The notes under the pieces are model-generated. The model saw nothing but the letters and a program-made list of their open reading frames with translations. It was not told where the DNA came from and searched no databases. From the NCBI RefSeq assembly GCF_910592395.1, contig NC_088317.1, positions 18,396,039 through 18,460,038 on the forward strand: DNA of 64,000 nt, written 5' to 3'. The stretch comes from Lineus longissimus (taxonomy: Eukaryota > Nemertea > Pilidiophora > Heteronemertea > Lineidae). Within the stretch, counting starts at the first letter, position 1; the number at the start of each line of letters is the position of its first letter. A program made the translations under genes and the position numbers. Of the stretch, positions 1 through 13,001 are shown one piece after another.

Positions 1-145
1 TTTTAGGTCCAATAAACTTTCGATCACGTGGCAAATCATTGTGTTTGACGTCATGGGATACGTCAGGCAGGCCGTACCTTGAACGTAACGTGTCTATCAT
101 GTCTGATGTAACCCAAACAAACTCATTGGCTAGTTCCACTGCTAA
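1..145 (-). CDS. Internal exon of unrecognised minus-strand gene (runs off window)
   Basis: On the minus strand a 3' splice site (CTTTATTACAG) is followed by an open frame to the window edge: 48 codons beginning LAVELANEFVWVTSDMIDTL, later RYGLPDVSHDVKHNDLPRDR. Composition is protein-like (mixed charged and hydrophobic residues, no low complexity) and it lies in no repeat I can see. The reading frame needs an upstream exon ending in phase 0. I do not recognise the family. The exon at 2062-2159 probably belongs to the same gene but ends in phase 2, so at least one phase-changing exon between them is unidentified. Confidence 0.55.
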
Positions 146-284
146 CTGTAATAAAGCAAGCGGCAATGATTACTGTATGTTAGTGCAAGGTGCACTAGCA
201 TCGTAAGGTATTGGCAAACTGTCATAGAATGCCATTAACAAATGACAACACATCCACTCACATCCACTCACATCCACGTGTTAC

Positions 285-1038
285 TTAAAGCTGACATGCA
301 TGCATAAAAACTAACGGCCAAGTTAGAAAACACAAACACCCGACCACCATACGATCAACTGTACTTGAAACTTGATAGACACTCCTTGACTGCACAGACG
401 ACACAGGTCACAGAGACGCTCGCGTGTAAAGAAAAAATGAAAAAATATTCCCTGAGCGGGTTCGAACTCAAGACCTTCGCCACTTGATCTTTGCCGTCTT
501 ACCCACAATACCATGAAGATGTTGTTGGAAATGAATATACTTTTCATGTACATGTATACAAGTTTGACAGAATGGCGTCTTTTGTGCCATCTGTACCATT
601 TTTGGTTTCAAAGTGGCTTTTAAAATGTGTCCTTTTACAATATTGGCAAAGTGAATTCATAAGATATATAATCAGGAGATGAACATGACACCCTGTGATG
701 ATTATAGGAGCACACAGCTATTTTTTTAGTTTTAAAGATGCAAAACAATTTCCCGCTTTGCTTGTATCAAAACCATGCGTGTATTGAGGAACTGTCTGAT
801 GAGGTGGCATTCGATTTCAAACGATGGTCGTGCGTGGTCGCAATGGCCACTTATGCTCATGTCTGTGCACAGCAGCCAGCGCCCTGTTGGTGAATACGGT
901 AGCGCCACTGCGGCCTGTTGGTAGTATATCTGAGGGCGTTTGAAACATGGCTGACCGGTCGTTCAAAACATGGCGTATGGGCGTAAGAGTTTTCTAACTT
1001 GGCCGTTGGGGTTTTTCATGCATGCATGTTAGCTTTAA
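285..1038. repeat. Element bounded by ~47-bp inverted repeats
   Basis: The left arm 285-331 (containing ACGGCCAAGTTAGAAAAC) is repeated in inverse orientation at about 989-1038 (containing GTTTTCTAACTTGGCCGT), with a few mismatches and small gaps. The ~650 bp between them show no recognisable transposase, so this looks like a non-autonomous DNA element. A target-site duplication was not identified. Confidence 0.5.
450..515 (-). mobile_element. tRNA-derived SINE-like fragment
   Basis: Read on the minus strand, GAGTTCGAACCCGCTC (near 456-471) is a good RNA polymerase III B box, with an A-box-like stretch about 40 bases upstream. Stems are not those of an intact tRNA, so this is a SINE head or tRNA relic and not a functional tRNA gene. 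Confidence 0.4.
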
Positions 1039-2061
1039 ACATACTGTAAACATGTATACTCTAGTTTCATCGATCTAAAGCCGATTCTAACTATTCAATT
1101 CAAGCCATGGTCATTGGATGCCATTCTGTCGTTCAAGTCGGATTGACAGTGGGTTGGTGATACCAAGTTGTCCGAACTTTCTTTTGGTTCCCAATCAAAA
1201 AAATATTTTTGTTTCTTCATGTTCTTATAGTCACAAATCGAGGTCATTCGCAAAAGAAAAATACCAGAACTTTTCGTAAGCTACGGCAACAGAATAGTGC
1301 TCATTCTGTTGAGAAAAAACGACGTCGACTTTCTCCCCAATAGCCATTTATTGAGACGTGCACTTACACATACCATTTCCATTCCTCCTCTCTGTAACTT
1401 TCTCTTCAATATTTAACTATCATTGGTGGAATTCCTCCTACTATTGTTCGCAGATTCCGCTTCGACCTTCAAGTTGTCACTGCCAATAAACTGATAACTC
1501 ATTTTCCGGCAGAAGGCGGAGAAGTCGGAATGTCAGCGACATTTCTTTTGTCGAGTGAATATTTCCGAGATTAGCACCTTCAATTCATCGCTGAGCCACA
1601 TCAGTTATCTTCTCAGGCATGGTAATTGCTATTAAAGATTGTGATGCTAGGTGATAATGGACCAGAAAAGATGGTGCGACACATCCTGATGTTGTTTAAA
1701 ATTCAGCCAAAGAGTTGTTAAAGAGAGGCTATAGGCAGGAGCCAGGTAGGTCAAATAACGTTACTTAAAGTCGCTCATAGGGGTCTTTCTGATCCTAAAG
1801 TGCATCTAAAGTATTCCTGCTTGGATGAGGAATATAATCAAACAAAACCCAGGCTGCTATCTGAGCAGACTAGTCAGCTGAACACTACCAATTTGACCCC
1901 CTTGCAATGCTCCTGTCTGTAGTCCCCTTTCAAACTTATTCAAATCAACAAAGCTTCTCTTGGATCTGTGAAGACACTAGAATATGCTTGATTTCCTCTT
2001 CTCTTTGCTTTATTCTACCGTCTTGATTAATCAATTTATAAAAAAAATAGATTCTTCTTAC

Positions 2062-2159
2062 ATGAACCATGCCAAGGTCACGCTCATCCCCCAGAGGTCT
2101 TCTTCGGTCATGTGAGGGTTAGCCTCATCGAAGATGCATGCTAATGTCTCCGCTAATAC
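2062..2159 (-). CDS. Internal exon of unrecognised minus-strand gene
   Basis: The minus-strand acceptor TTTCAATTCACTGCAG is followed by 98 bases read in phase 0, beginning VLAETLACIFDEANPHMTEE and continuing DLWGMSVTLAWF, to a donor GTAAGA; the exon ends in phase 2. The other two frames have stops. This looks like a helical segment of a soluble or cytoplasmic protein. I do not recognise it. It is probably in the same transcription unit as the exon at 1-145. Confidence 0.5.
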
Positions 2160-3203
2160 CTGCAGTGAATTGAAACCATCATCACCCGGCAACAAAGGGG
2201 GGAAGAATTTTAATTTAATCTGACATCATTCATTTCAATCCGATCAAAATTCCTCGGAAGTTTATGTATCTAGAGATAATTTGTACAAATTACGCATGCA
2301 AATTGTTGGCCGCGTTTTCAACTAGCAATGTTCATGTTTGGAACCGTCGTTCACGTAAATTGCTCGACTGATAAGATGAATTTGAATTGCAGATTTTTCA
2401 GTTTAAAAAATCATTTGTAGATTGTGTAAGTGTTGTGTTGAATGACGGGAGAATGTGCGGTCTCTTCCCGCGGGAATTGTTCACGTCACGCGGGAGATGG
2501 GAAGATTATTTTAATTAAACCGAGACGTGGTTTTCCCAATATCAGCACTAATGTTCTGGTGACAAAAAATGAGTCGTATTTGAATATCGCAGTTGAAAAG
2601 ACGATTAACGCTTTTAGTGTTGTTCGCCATATTTGACTGTGACCAAGTTACGTATCCCTCCAACCCAGGCGAAACGCGAAATAGATGTCATTTCTTTCAA
2701 AATCCTTTATGTTAGTTGAAATTCCAAACATGCCTCCCAGATTCCCCCCTGTCATAAAACCCAATAAATTAAACCGTACTTTTATCATCGATCAAAAAAT
2801 TACCATAACAATTTGGAAACGAGGTACACAAAATGAACGTGCCAATGAATCACGGAATGCTAACGTGAATTTAATAGAAATGTGCCCAATTTGGACTTGT
2901 TCATTTTGCGCTGGTAGACCGTTAATCGCGACAGAACATGTTTTTCATTTCCGAATATTTTAATCCGGTTCATTAATATTATCTGTGGCAATTGGTACAT
3001 GTTTTCTAATTTGAAGAAGATCTCAAAGGTGAAGGTTAAAGCTGAACGGGTATTGATACTCTCAAGGTCTGATGTGGAAATTTCAGACAATGCTTTGGTA
3101 GATTTTTCACATCTCATCAGTTTGTTGATACGAGAATACATGCTTGCATGTCCTCATTTCATCAGTCAAATTATCTTAGCACCTGCTTTATGACAGCTAG
3201 CAG

Positions 3204-3331
3204 ATGGCTTCAGCTGGAAGAGGATGCGGGCTAAGATTGAACATGGACCTGGCGGGAAGGAAATCAAAGATGCATATGCCTTTAGGGGTGGGCGGGATAG
3301 GGTACAACTGTGGGATAGTTCGCGAAGGATG
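3204..3331 (+). CDS. Candidate exon, plus strand, unrecognised
   Basis: An AG at 3202-3203 opens a frame read in phase 1 (GFSWKRMRAKIEHGPGGKEI, then RGGRDRVQLWDSSRRM) to a possible donor GTCAGT at 3332, ending in phase 0. Local GC content is higher than in the flanks and the composition is protein-like. The acceptor lacks a strong pyrimidine tract and the donor is non-consensus. A degenerate copy of the 126-bp repeat family follows immediately, as happens after other exons of the plus-strand gene. An overlapping minus-strand frame (3166-3348) is judged a shadow. Confidence 0.3.
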
Positions 3332-3345
3332 GTCAGTTTGTTGCT

Positions 3346-3475
3346 CACAAAATTTGAAAAATTTTTCAGAATTTTGAACTGACGAAAGATGAAAAAAATT
3401 CTAAGTCCAAGTTTTTTTTCACTGGTTTTTTACTTCGAAATTTTTTTCAAAATTTTGACTTTTTTTTCTGATGCG
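3346..3475 (+). repeat. Degenerate copy of the 126-bp repeat family
   Basis: The stretch shares the run of motifs TTTTTTCAC(T)TG, T-rich tract, and AATTTTGACTTT with the array at 44.3-45.4 kb, in the same orientation. It is strongly diverged. Confidence 0.35.
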
Positions 3476-4431
3476 ATAGGACTTCGCTGTTAGCTATTTT
3501 CCAGGAGATGAAGTGGTTTAGGCAAGATTCAGACGAAACATTTTGGTAAAAATCCTGCAGCATAAATGATCAGCTTTATGATGAGGAGAAAGTGGGATGG
3601 TGTCTTCTCTATCAACTAACCCATATAATTTCAGAATTCCCTATGGAAATCCTTGACATGCAAAGGATAATTGCTGAAAATCAAGAAAAGAACTGCGGGT
3701 CCTATATCACTTTGAATATGATTCGATTGACAATGAGCGGGAATGTCACAACTTCACTGAACCATACCATGATTTGACACCAAGGCTTTTGAAAGCAAAA
3801 GCTGGTCTCAGGGAAAGTTCTGTAATGAGTGGTTTGGAAAATTATTCAGTTTAGTCAATATATGCTTTACGATTTGATTCATGGGTAGGTGGGTCTGTAT
3901 TACTTTTGATCTCATTTGCTTTTAGGTGACGACAAAGACATCATTAGAATAGGTCTTGACTATATTCTGTCAACGAAGTATTGATATGAATGTCAAATAT
4001 CGTCAATTATGGGTTCGAAGTCTCAAAGATGAAAGAAAACCATCAACAGTAGACACGTGAATGCAAAACTATCTTTAGCTGCTTAAGATTCCAATTAGAT
4101 TTGTTCCCAAACAAATTTTCCACTTATTATGGCACTTTTACCTCAGATCAGCATGGGTGGTTTCTCTGTTTGTGAAGTTTTATGGAATAATCGCTGTTTT
4201 CAGTACTGGGTCCTCTACTTTCATATAGCACGAGTCATATGCCAAAATTACGTGGGAGGATTTGTCTGAGGGCCTTTTGAGATAGGCCAATCATCAATTC
4301 TCAAAGGTTAACCATATTGATATTAACCCTTTCATAACATTCACTATGAAATTGAATCGTGGGTATGTTGTCCTGACCTCTCCTTCTTATAAAGGGAGTT
4401 GTCATACCGTGAGCGTTGCTGGAGATACGAT

Positions 4432-4448
4432 GGGGGGGGGGGGGGGGG
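4432..4448. repeat. Homopolymer run of 17 G
   Basis: Seventeen consecutive G residues on the plus strand; the exact length may be a sequencing estimate. Confidence 0.9.
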
Positions 4449-5615
4449 AAAACAACCCTTTGGAGATTTATTACTTTGTTTTACACATGTTAAAACGTGC
4501 GTTATTTGTGAGTAACAAGTGTCTTTTTATGCAAATGCATTCATAAAACATCTTATTTGAATCTCATGAATACGCGAATGATATTTAAAATATATATTGT
4601 TGACTTGGCTTCAGTGTCATGTTGAATTGATCAAATCATTTGTACACTTTCTATTCAAACACACAGATGGTCCACCATGTCACAAAGTTGACATAAATTT
4701 CAAAACAATTAAACTAAAATTGACATGAACCGTGAATGTCTCAGTTTAAAGTTTCTAGTTTGAAATGCACGGGCAATGTTTATCAACTTAGGTTGAAATT
4801 GACAAGACCATGATCCGCCATATGTCCCCGGCCAGACATTGGCCCCTGGATTCCTGGGCGAGGACTAAATAAGCGCCCGTAACAGATGTTAAAAAGCAGA
4901 GATCATTGTAAGCCGCTAATTTTCGTGCCTATTTGTTTTTGCGCCACACAAAAATATTTCGAAACTTTCCTTTTTTTAAATGTCTTAATTTTGCAGATTA
5001 TGAATTTTTTTGGTTTTTACACTGAAATTTTCTTTTCCCAATTCGTACTTTGCTGAATTGCAATTACATATATTTGAAAAATCCACAAAAATAAAACGCA
5101 TTAGAATATATTGAGGGTTTACAGTAAATATGCTATTGGTAACAGATGTAAAAAAGACAAAGGCATTATCATGATTTGAATAACGTTGTATCAATGAGTA
5201 TAATAGTTGATGATTCATATCATACAGTTGTGTGTTTATTTATGAATACTTTTTTTTCTCGCGACCCAGTAACTTCAGTACAGCTTAGTCCAGTCAGGAC
5301 AAGAACCTTAAATAGCCTTAAATACGCAATAACCCAACGTTAAGTCTCAAAATGGCCATATCACACCATTAAATCAACCAAATATCAGAATTCCTAATAT
5401 TCCTATTCTCAACATGCAGCGTTAAATGACGCAGATTACATTATAAGCCATTTGCATAACGCACGGACCGAGCGCCATCCTAAATCAATAAAGCTTGTTT
5501 TTACACGGCTCCGCCATAACGTCAATTTTGCATCTCCTAAAACACGCTTTTATAGTAAAACAAATATTGAGGAATTTTGTGTGCATCAGAAGTGATATTC
5601 AAATAGATAACATAC

Positions 5616-5793
5616 TTTTTACAACCACGTTTTGTGGCGAAGAGTAGTCTTGTAATCCTCTTGGGCACTGCATGGTGGCACTGGCGGAATACGTTTCAGA
5701 AAGGGTAAACAAATTGAAGTCGCCTTGCATTGCCGAGATCGATCTCAAAATACGATTTGTCATGACTGTTTGTCGAATAGTGTGCAAATGCAT
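5616..5793 (-). CDS. Candidate 5' coding exon, minus strand, unrecognised
   Basis: The minus-strand frame starts at an ATG at 5793 and runs through MQGDFNLFTLSETYSASATM and QCPRGLQDYSSPQNVVVK to a donor GTATGT, ending in phase 1. Composition from the internal Met onward is protein-like. It could be the first coding exon of the gene whose later exons are at 2062-2159 and 1-145, but phase (1 here, 0 required there) means another exon would have to intervene. I do not recognise the protein. Confidence 0.3.
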
Positions 5794-7021
5794 TGTGAAA
5801 TTATGATAATGGCTGGTAACGGTTTCAGGGATATCACTATTTTGTGTCCGGTTCTAAATTCACCTGACCGTTTGCCAAATTAACACGATTGTCTTAACTA
5901 ATCAATTGGAAGGCTGCCTGATATTTCCTAGAAAACAACTTGAAAACAAAGCTTTAATACTGTCACATGTGTTCCGAGGTGGTTGGGCCGCTTTCGTCCC
6001 TGGGCTGCCATCTGTCTATAATGTGCTACACTGAATTCACTGAGTGATGGAGCACATTCGATTTTACCACAGACAAGAGATATTTTTGTGCACATAGCGG
6101 CTATTAAAATCGCAGTTGGCAATGATTCAAAAGGCTCATTTGCGAGACGCTTAATTCTATATGCAAAATAAAGAATACAGATCAGAGGTCGCTGAATTCT
6201 TGACTCACTGCTACTCTCTAATCCTGCTAAAACAAGTTTGTCCAGCCTAAGACTGATATAGATTTTTGACCTATCTTGATGTCCCCGAAAATACCCTTCG
6301 GAGGTGCCTATGCCGTACATGGTATAGCGTCATCTTTAAACTTTAGGAGTTGAAAGAGGCACTTTTTTGTCTCAAGACTGATAGCAGCATAAATCCTGTA
6401 AAGCATAAATCGTATAAAACATAATCACCAGTGACTACTAAAATTTCCTAAACCCATTGCCGAACAATAATAATGCAAATTAGCTTAGAGTGGCAGAATG
6501 AGATTTTGAGCTCACAGCATTTAAGAATTTGCAAATCTTGGTTTCTTTTGCAATAAATCATTTGCGTTGTAATTGGATTTGAAAGTCCCATGTCAGATCT
6601 TAAAGTGTTTCATGTAAGTTTGTGAAGATTGTGTCACTATTCAAGAACAAGTATTCGTGACGTTCGGATTAACTTTAGACATGTCTGGTGATTCGATAAT
6701 TTTTGATGGATTTCAGTTGAGATTGTTATACAAGATTTTTAAGCGCAGTTTATCATTTCTTGAAATTTCGTCTGTCTGTTTACTGTTATTAGTCATGTTG
6801 GTGTTTCAAAGTTGGGGTAGGTGTTTATTGTGTAATGACAGAAAGGTTGCACACCAACCTTAATCCCATACCCATCTTCAAGGTTATTTCCCTTTCCCTG
6901 AAGTCCATTGTCCTCTTGGAGATGTATCAAGTCATTCAAGTCGGTTCTTGTACAACCTACTTACGATGTCGAAAGTTCCAAAGCGATCAATTGAGTTTGA
7001 CGTGGCAGGACAAACGGCGAC

Positions 7022-7082
7022 ATGACTGGGATTTGAACCCATGAGCTTGGCTTTTTACACCTTAACCAGTACACAAGCCACA
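7022..7082 (-). mobile_element. tRNA-derived SINE head
   Basis: On the minus strand GGCTTGTGTACTGGTTAAGG resembles a D-arm/A box, and GGGTTCAAATCCCAG about 25 bases further is a near-perfect T-arm/B box. The fragment lacks a proper anticodon arm, so it is read as a SINE head. Confidence 0.5.
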
Positions 7083-7799
7083 CCTCATGTTTGTCCCTGC
7101 CCATACAACATGAAGAAGGAACCTATGATCTCAAAGATGTCAGACGGACGCACTTACGCTGTTTTCTTTAATCACAGACATTCGCCAGTCAAGATTCACA
7201 ACTGCAGTTCCAACAACATAGATTTCCTTCTACCCCCAATATTTCTCTGTGGCGGAAAATTTCATAATCGATACTCACTACGTATATATCTCATGAACAT
7301 CCAACACCCTGACAAGATCACTGACGTCCCATCGATAAGACCCATAAACTGAATGACAAGATAATTTATGTGTGATGCTGTTTCAATAGGATTTTCACGC
7401 CCGATTACCAAACTGATGATAACCTTTTGACATTTTCGTGGTTAACCGTACGCAAACCTGATATATGATCTTGAGATATACGATTCGCGTTTACGTGTCA
7501 TAACCAATATTTAGGAGAAAGGCTGGAGTGATTGCAGGCCAGGAGTCGGCAGGCCAACTTGATGAAATGTCAATTCTTCAAGACATTCAACCCAACACAA
7601 TAAAGCTGATAGCATGTCTGAAAAACTTCGCAACTTTGGTTGAAAGTGGATTGTCTGAGGTTGATGTCATTTGTCATATGCGTTTCGATTCACTTTGTAA
7701 TTTCATTTGTTCCATATCCAGGTTACTGAAAAGAAGACTTCAGCCAGGAGTCAATAGGCAGACCTGATGAAGTTTATCTATCGAATCTCGGCTATTTGG

Positions 7800-7872
7800 G
7801 ATCTGCAGTGGTCTACTGGCTTAGACGCTCAGCTAGGGGTATGAAGGTCCTTGGTTCAAATCCCACTGTCAG
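7800..7872 (+). mobile_element. tRNA-derived SINE head
   Basis: CAGTGGTCTACTGGC (A box) is followed about 40 bases later by TTGGTTCAAATCCCACTG (B box and T arm). The downstream body of the element probably continues toward 7980 but its end cannot be placed. Confidence 0.5.
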
Positions 7873-10800
7873 TGAAAGACCATGGGCTTGTCTCTCTATC
7901 GACCTTGTCTTTACCAGGTTGTAGCACTGGTTCAGCAGCTCGTCTGAGTTTCATGATGTTTCAGAATTGACTGGATTAAAGTGTTCTAACTTTAACTTTC
8001 TTTGTGAAGCTGTAGACCGTATGTTCTTTACTTCTTAATGGGTATCATTGAGATGACATGGTCCTAACCAACTGGCAGCAACTCTGCAGTGACACAAACG
8101 TGACCGACATGAGGTGAATTACAAACATAGCCCTGGTCCTTTAATCAGACATGTCAGACAGTCATCTCCCTTCCAGTCAACCTGGTGAAGAACGTTGCTC
8201 CTTCTCCTGACATGCCTGACAAGCTCTCAGAGTTTTATCTCTCCCATCACGATTAACCCTAACCCTTCTGTGACAACTATTCTGAACTAAAATCCGTGGC
8301 ATGAATCTCAAGTATTGACCCGCTGTTTCAAGACTGGCGAAACGCTTTGTGGTAACGTTTCTGCTTATGTTGGTGTAGTCCGGATTTTGGCTCCTGCACT
8401 AACTGACCGGAGCAGTACTGTATGGACTAGTTCAGCGTGTCACACCGTTATCTCGATGTCTCTCAAAATAAAATCCACAAGCCCAATAACTTGTCTCAAC
8501 AATCCATTAGATCCAATTTATAAAAAAATTTCCTGGCTGAGTTAATCAACTTCAGCATCATGACCTTGAATTGCATTCAGTCGACCTTCACGACACAAAA
8601 CTAATCAAAAAGAAATGAAATGAAAAATTCTTGAGTTCTTTACATGTGATTATTAACTGGAAATCAATTGTACTCATAATGCCCTGTTTGCACGATTTGA
8701 TGAAATGTGGTGTCAATTCCCCGTTGATAGCGATATCTTGAGAGGAAAAAAACGTATTTATGGTTTGTTGTGTTGAAGCTGATATTTCACGCCGAGTTGC
8801 TCAAATAGGATTTGAAGCATTCGTGGGCTTCAATTTGGAGTTCCATCTCAGAATTGTATTCATAAAGCAATTTTACAGTAATTTCCCTAATTTAACAGTT
8901 ATCCTCCAAATTTCAGTCGATAGCAAAGCGCTACAAGATTTCAAAACACAATTTGAAAAACTTCATCCCCTTCTCAACCTTACCTCGCTCTAACTTTTTT
9001 AGAAAGCAACAGATTTAAAATCAGTATGCAAGGTTATATAGAAACCTTCGCAAATCTATCAACAGTAAAGTTCAAATTTTTCAAATTTTGTTAAGATGAC
9101 TTGCCCAAGCGTGAAATTGTTTCTCGGTCTCCACAAAGATTCATATCCCTGGCCTTGTTGACCTATCATTTCCAATGTTATCTTTAGCAGCCCGCAAACA
9201 AAATATTTTATTGTAGCGTTATGTGTACGTTGTCACATGCGACAAAACTCACGTTTGTGGGTCATTACTGGTGTCTGCAACAAGAATCAGTTGTCACTGA
9301 CCTGTGATCAGTATTAAACGCAGCGATTGTCAGTTTACCTGCAGATGAGCAATCTTTTATCACACATTGCAGCCATAATTATCACAGATTGGCAAGCTAT
9401 GGCATCAACGGCCAAATAGCTTTGGAAGCAAGAGAGTCAAGAGAAGAGCAGGGTCAGATGTGATTCATTTTGGTTAAGAGTAGAGTGGACTCCTTGGCAT
9501 GAACATCAACAGTGGTTCCTTTGCATCCAAATGGATTCTCAACAGAATATTTGCTGGCAAGTGATGGTTCTGTAATTCCAGTAGCAGTTCGGCCCAGTAG
9601 AAGGTGATGATCTATTGCCATCATCATACTGATAAGATGGTCTCATTGATCTTTTTCTCAAGCAGTATATTGTCGATTTATTGATTGGGCAATAATGGCC
9701 CTTTACGATATTCGGGTGCCAATTAGCCCCGCTGCCCGAATGTTATTGGCAAACCCAATCCTGATTTGTAGTGATCAGACAAATTATCGTATTTATCTTT
9801 CATTTCTCAGATTATTGATGGGTTTGTGGCTGTTGACACAGGCCTCTGTGTTCCCATCTTTGGTGTGTCTTGATGCTGTTTGCTATTACCTGCCATTTAT
9901 GATCTCTGACCGCAGAATCGTCTTCTTGATTCGTAGAAATCAAATGAATTCGATCTTGCTTTCAGATCAAAATCTGAACCTATCTAATATCAGACTTGTG
10001 CCCAGACGATAGAACTGAAGTAGTCAGCCATGTTGCTTACTCCCATGCATAGGCAATCTCCTCTCTCCTTTGGCACGAGTCTCTATCATTGTACTATAAT
10101 CAGATAACCAGCTACCAAGCTGATTAATTCTAGACCGGATTCAGAATCCTATATATACGGGCCACGATTAATCATGCTGCAAGCAAATTCCACGTCCATT
10201 TCTTTGCGCTGATTTGGGCGGTTCTTAAATTGCTGTTACGATAAATCGGAACAGGCGTTATCAGTATAGCAATGTGAACTAAAGACAAATTTGTTAAAAA
10301 AATTAGCCAGACAACAAAATCTAACACTTTTATGATAGTTTCTCATATGAACATAAGAGATGATCTGTCTTAGAAGATATAGAGTAGTTTGATGTTTTTA
10401 GTGTGTGATGTTATTTCAGGAGCTTGGCAGTGGAATCATCTCAAACGCTCCTCTTAGATTTCTGTAAATGGAGTGAATGAAGATTTGTCCAAGTTAGTGC
10501 AGTCAAAACTGGTACATGCGACATGGAATGTCTCGGCCGGCCATACAGTAACTGTAGATTCCCAAAATATCCTCAAATGGGCTGATTTCAGCCAAAATGA
10601 ATAAAATTATTCGACACTGCTGGTACAAATATGATTTGATTTAGAGCCGAGCGTCACGGTTCAGCAGGTAGCGTCTGCAAAACTTCATTTAAATTCAGCA
10701 CGAGTATTTTAATAAGCTGGGGGAGGTCTTTCGAGTGAGCGTTTAAGCCAGGCTCTCGCAGCTGAGTGATGCCAAACATACAGATCAGGTGATGTACTAT

Positions 10801-13001
10801 TGAGGTAGTGTTTCTCCCGAGTTCGATGATGTATTTGTTGACTAAAAACTCTTAAGTTTGTTTTCCTCAGAAAAAACCAAATCGGTATTAAACAAAAGAA
10901 AATATTGTTTATTGTTGTATAAACATCTCTTTTATTTCATATGGTAAGTTCTATTTCCCTTCAAAATCAAACCGAGCCGTGTTAGACGGTTATAAATGTC
11001 ATGTATGATTGCTTCTTATATGGAATATGACAGATATTTTCGTTGGTTCAAACACGACCTAAAATGTAAAAGACGTTGAAAGTCTATAATAGTGTCGTCA
11101 CCTATAGGAGAGTTGATTCAGTGACCATATGAACTCAGCTTTGTCAGTGAAGCAGCATGTTTACCGCTAATTCAGAGCGTGTCTTTGGGGCATCTTTTTA
11201 ATTGAATTAAAGGGTTTGTCACCGTACATGTCTAGACTCGTTATGTATTCGTGAGTGCATCGCCTTGATGTGGCAGGAATACATATATCCTTTGAAGCAA
11301 CGTCTAATTATTTCATGTATTCACAGCATGGGGACTAATTATTCCCCCCTCCATCTGTAGGTAGCTCTTTCAAGTTTGTGGGTTTCTTCCTGCACTTTCC
11401 CTTGGGTTATTCCCAATGTAACGCTGCGTTCCCTGGAGGAATCCTTCGATGTGGTATCGAAGAAACCTTTTACCAATGTATGTAAAGAAACGTGGATGAA
11501 AATGGATATTAGTCAAACACCAAACCTATCTAAGTTTGACCACTTGTAACAGCATGTAAGTAGGGCATACTGCTAAATCCTTTACGAAAAGCTGATCAAT
11601 TGACTCTTAGATTCGTGTAATCTTTGCTGGTGGTAAGAGATTAATATATTAATCATTTGCTATGCCAGATTAAAGTGAGAACTAGACATGTTAGATTATT
11701 TTTGATACAAGGCCTACTTTATGAAAAAAATTGTGGCAGATTGATTGCCGTTAAATCAGCTCATGTGGTTCTAAATCGCAATGTTTCCTTTGAAGTTATT
11801 TTCTGTAGCGATTTTAATTTGCTTTGTTTCGACGATCGGTCCCAATGATTGGACCTGTATTTAAGTAGTTAAACCAAGGACTGCACAAAACATGACCTTC
11901 AAGATCAAACTGACGCATAAAACGGGATAATTCAAATATATTTTGACATCTCAAGTGTTATTAGACTCGTTTTCTTTGAGGTCTTAGCTTACGGAATGAA
12001 GCGCCTTCAAAATGGCTTAACTGCAGGCTTTCAATGGCTCCAGGGACTCCTTGGGGTTGGAGTTTCAAGTATCAAATCATTGAGATATTAAACTCCTGCA
12101 GCCGGCCGTCTTGTCTCAAAGTACCTCATCTTGTGCGCACGGTTGGCACCAGGGTTGGCAGACAGGCAAGGAGCCAAGATTGGCGAGGAATGTCATGAAG
12201 CCTTTGTGGCTGCATCCCTTTACTCTGAATAGTGCACAGAGAAGATTAGATTTTCATACATGTCATTATACATTAAGTTGAGCTGTAAAACTTCAGTGCA
12301 GATTACTTCAGCATTACAATTACACAATTTAAATTGCACTGAGACGCCTTTCGTAGTCTGACACCCAATTTTCGCACAGTGTCAAATAGTGATGTCAGTT
12401 ATGTAATCAAATATATGGCGTTTGAGATCTGTCAAGATTTTTTATTAAATTGTGATGAAAATTGACAAATTACGTTTTTATCCAAACCTATTTTCACCTA
12501 TCGTAAAGTTTGAATTGATGTGATCATTTTACTGAATCATGAATGAATTTTCCGTCATCGAACAATTTGTCATGACACCCAAAACAAACCTCCTTCTAAT
12601 TGGCGGCCATTATTCTGTCAACCGTTAGAGAGTCCAAATCTTATTAGTCACCTGGCATCAATTAAACCACCATTTTGTCATTCATGACTTCGACTAAAAT
12701 ACGAGTTTGTAATTTCATGTCATGAGACCACCGAATCACCATCATTAGTTGTTGGATTCTGCATTACTTCGTAAAAAATGCAAATTAGTCGACTTTGAGG
12801 CGTGATTTATTTCAGGTGATTAGTTATGGAATTGAAAGGTTCCATTTAATCTGAGAGCAGTGTTGTTTCCAGGTGTCGGGTTGGAGGAGAAATGCATTTC
12901 CTTAACCCTTCCAAAGTTGTGCATACTTCGATTTCTAGTCCCAGTGTAGAAACAAGCTGAAACTTATGTTTACTTATGCTTCATTTCTTCTGTCGTTTTA
13001 G

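Larger units (their letters stand above)
146..2061. other. Probable intron of the minus-strand gene
   Basis: No exon could be supported here although phase demands one. The stretch holds a ~750-bp element with inverted ends (285-1038), a SINE-like fragment inside it, and otherwise ordinary AT-rich sequence. A short plus-strand open stretch after an acceptor-like site near 1450 has no usable donor. Confidence 0.35.
2160..13001. other. Mostly non-coding stretch
   Basis: Beyond the candidate exons at 3204-3331 (+) and 5616-5793 (-), two SINE heads near 7.0 and 7.8 kb, a 17-G run at 4432 and a degenerate repeat copy at 3346, I see nothing I can support. Open frames here (for instance 5928-6320 minus and 9695-10012 plus) lack splice context and protein-like composition. 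Upstream exons of the plus-strand gene that has an acceptor at 13002 should lie here or beyond the window; none was identified with confidence. Confidence 0.4.

Noticed and set aside
1450-1560. Plus-strand exon after TACTATTGTTCGCAG
   Set aside because: Open for about 39 codons but without any usable donor, and ends in a stop; probably chance.
5928-6320. 130-codon minus-strand frame
   Set aside because: No splice sites or recognisable domain; composition is like translated non-coding DNA.
8044-8280. Pair of short plus-strand exon-like stretches
   Set aside because: Acceptor contexts are weak and joined phases do not give an extended frame.
9695-10012. 105-codon plus-strand frame
   Set aside because: No acceptor/donor pair, no domain, hydrophobic composition typical of AT-rich chance frames.
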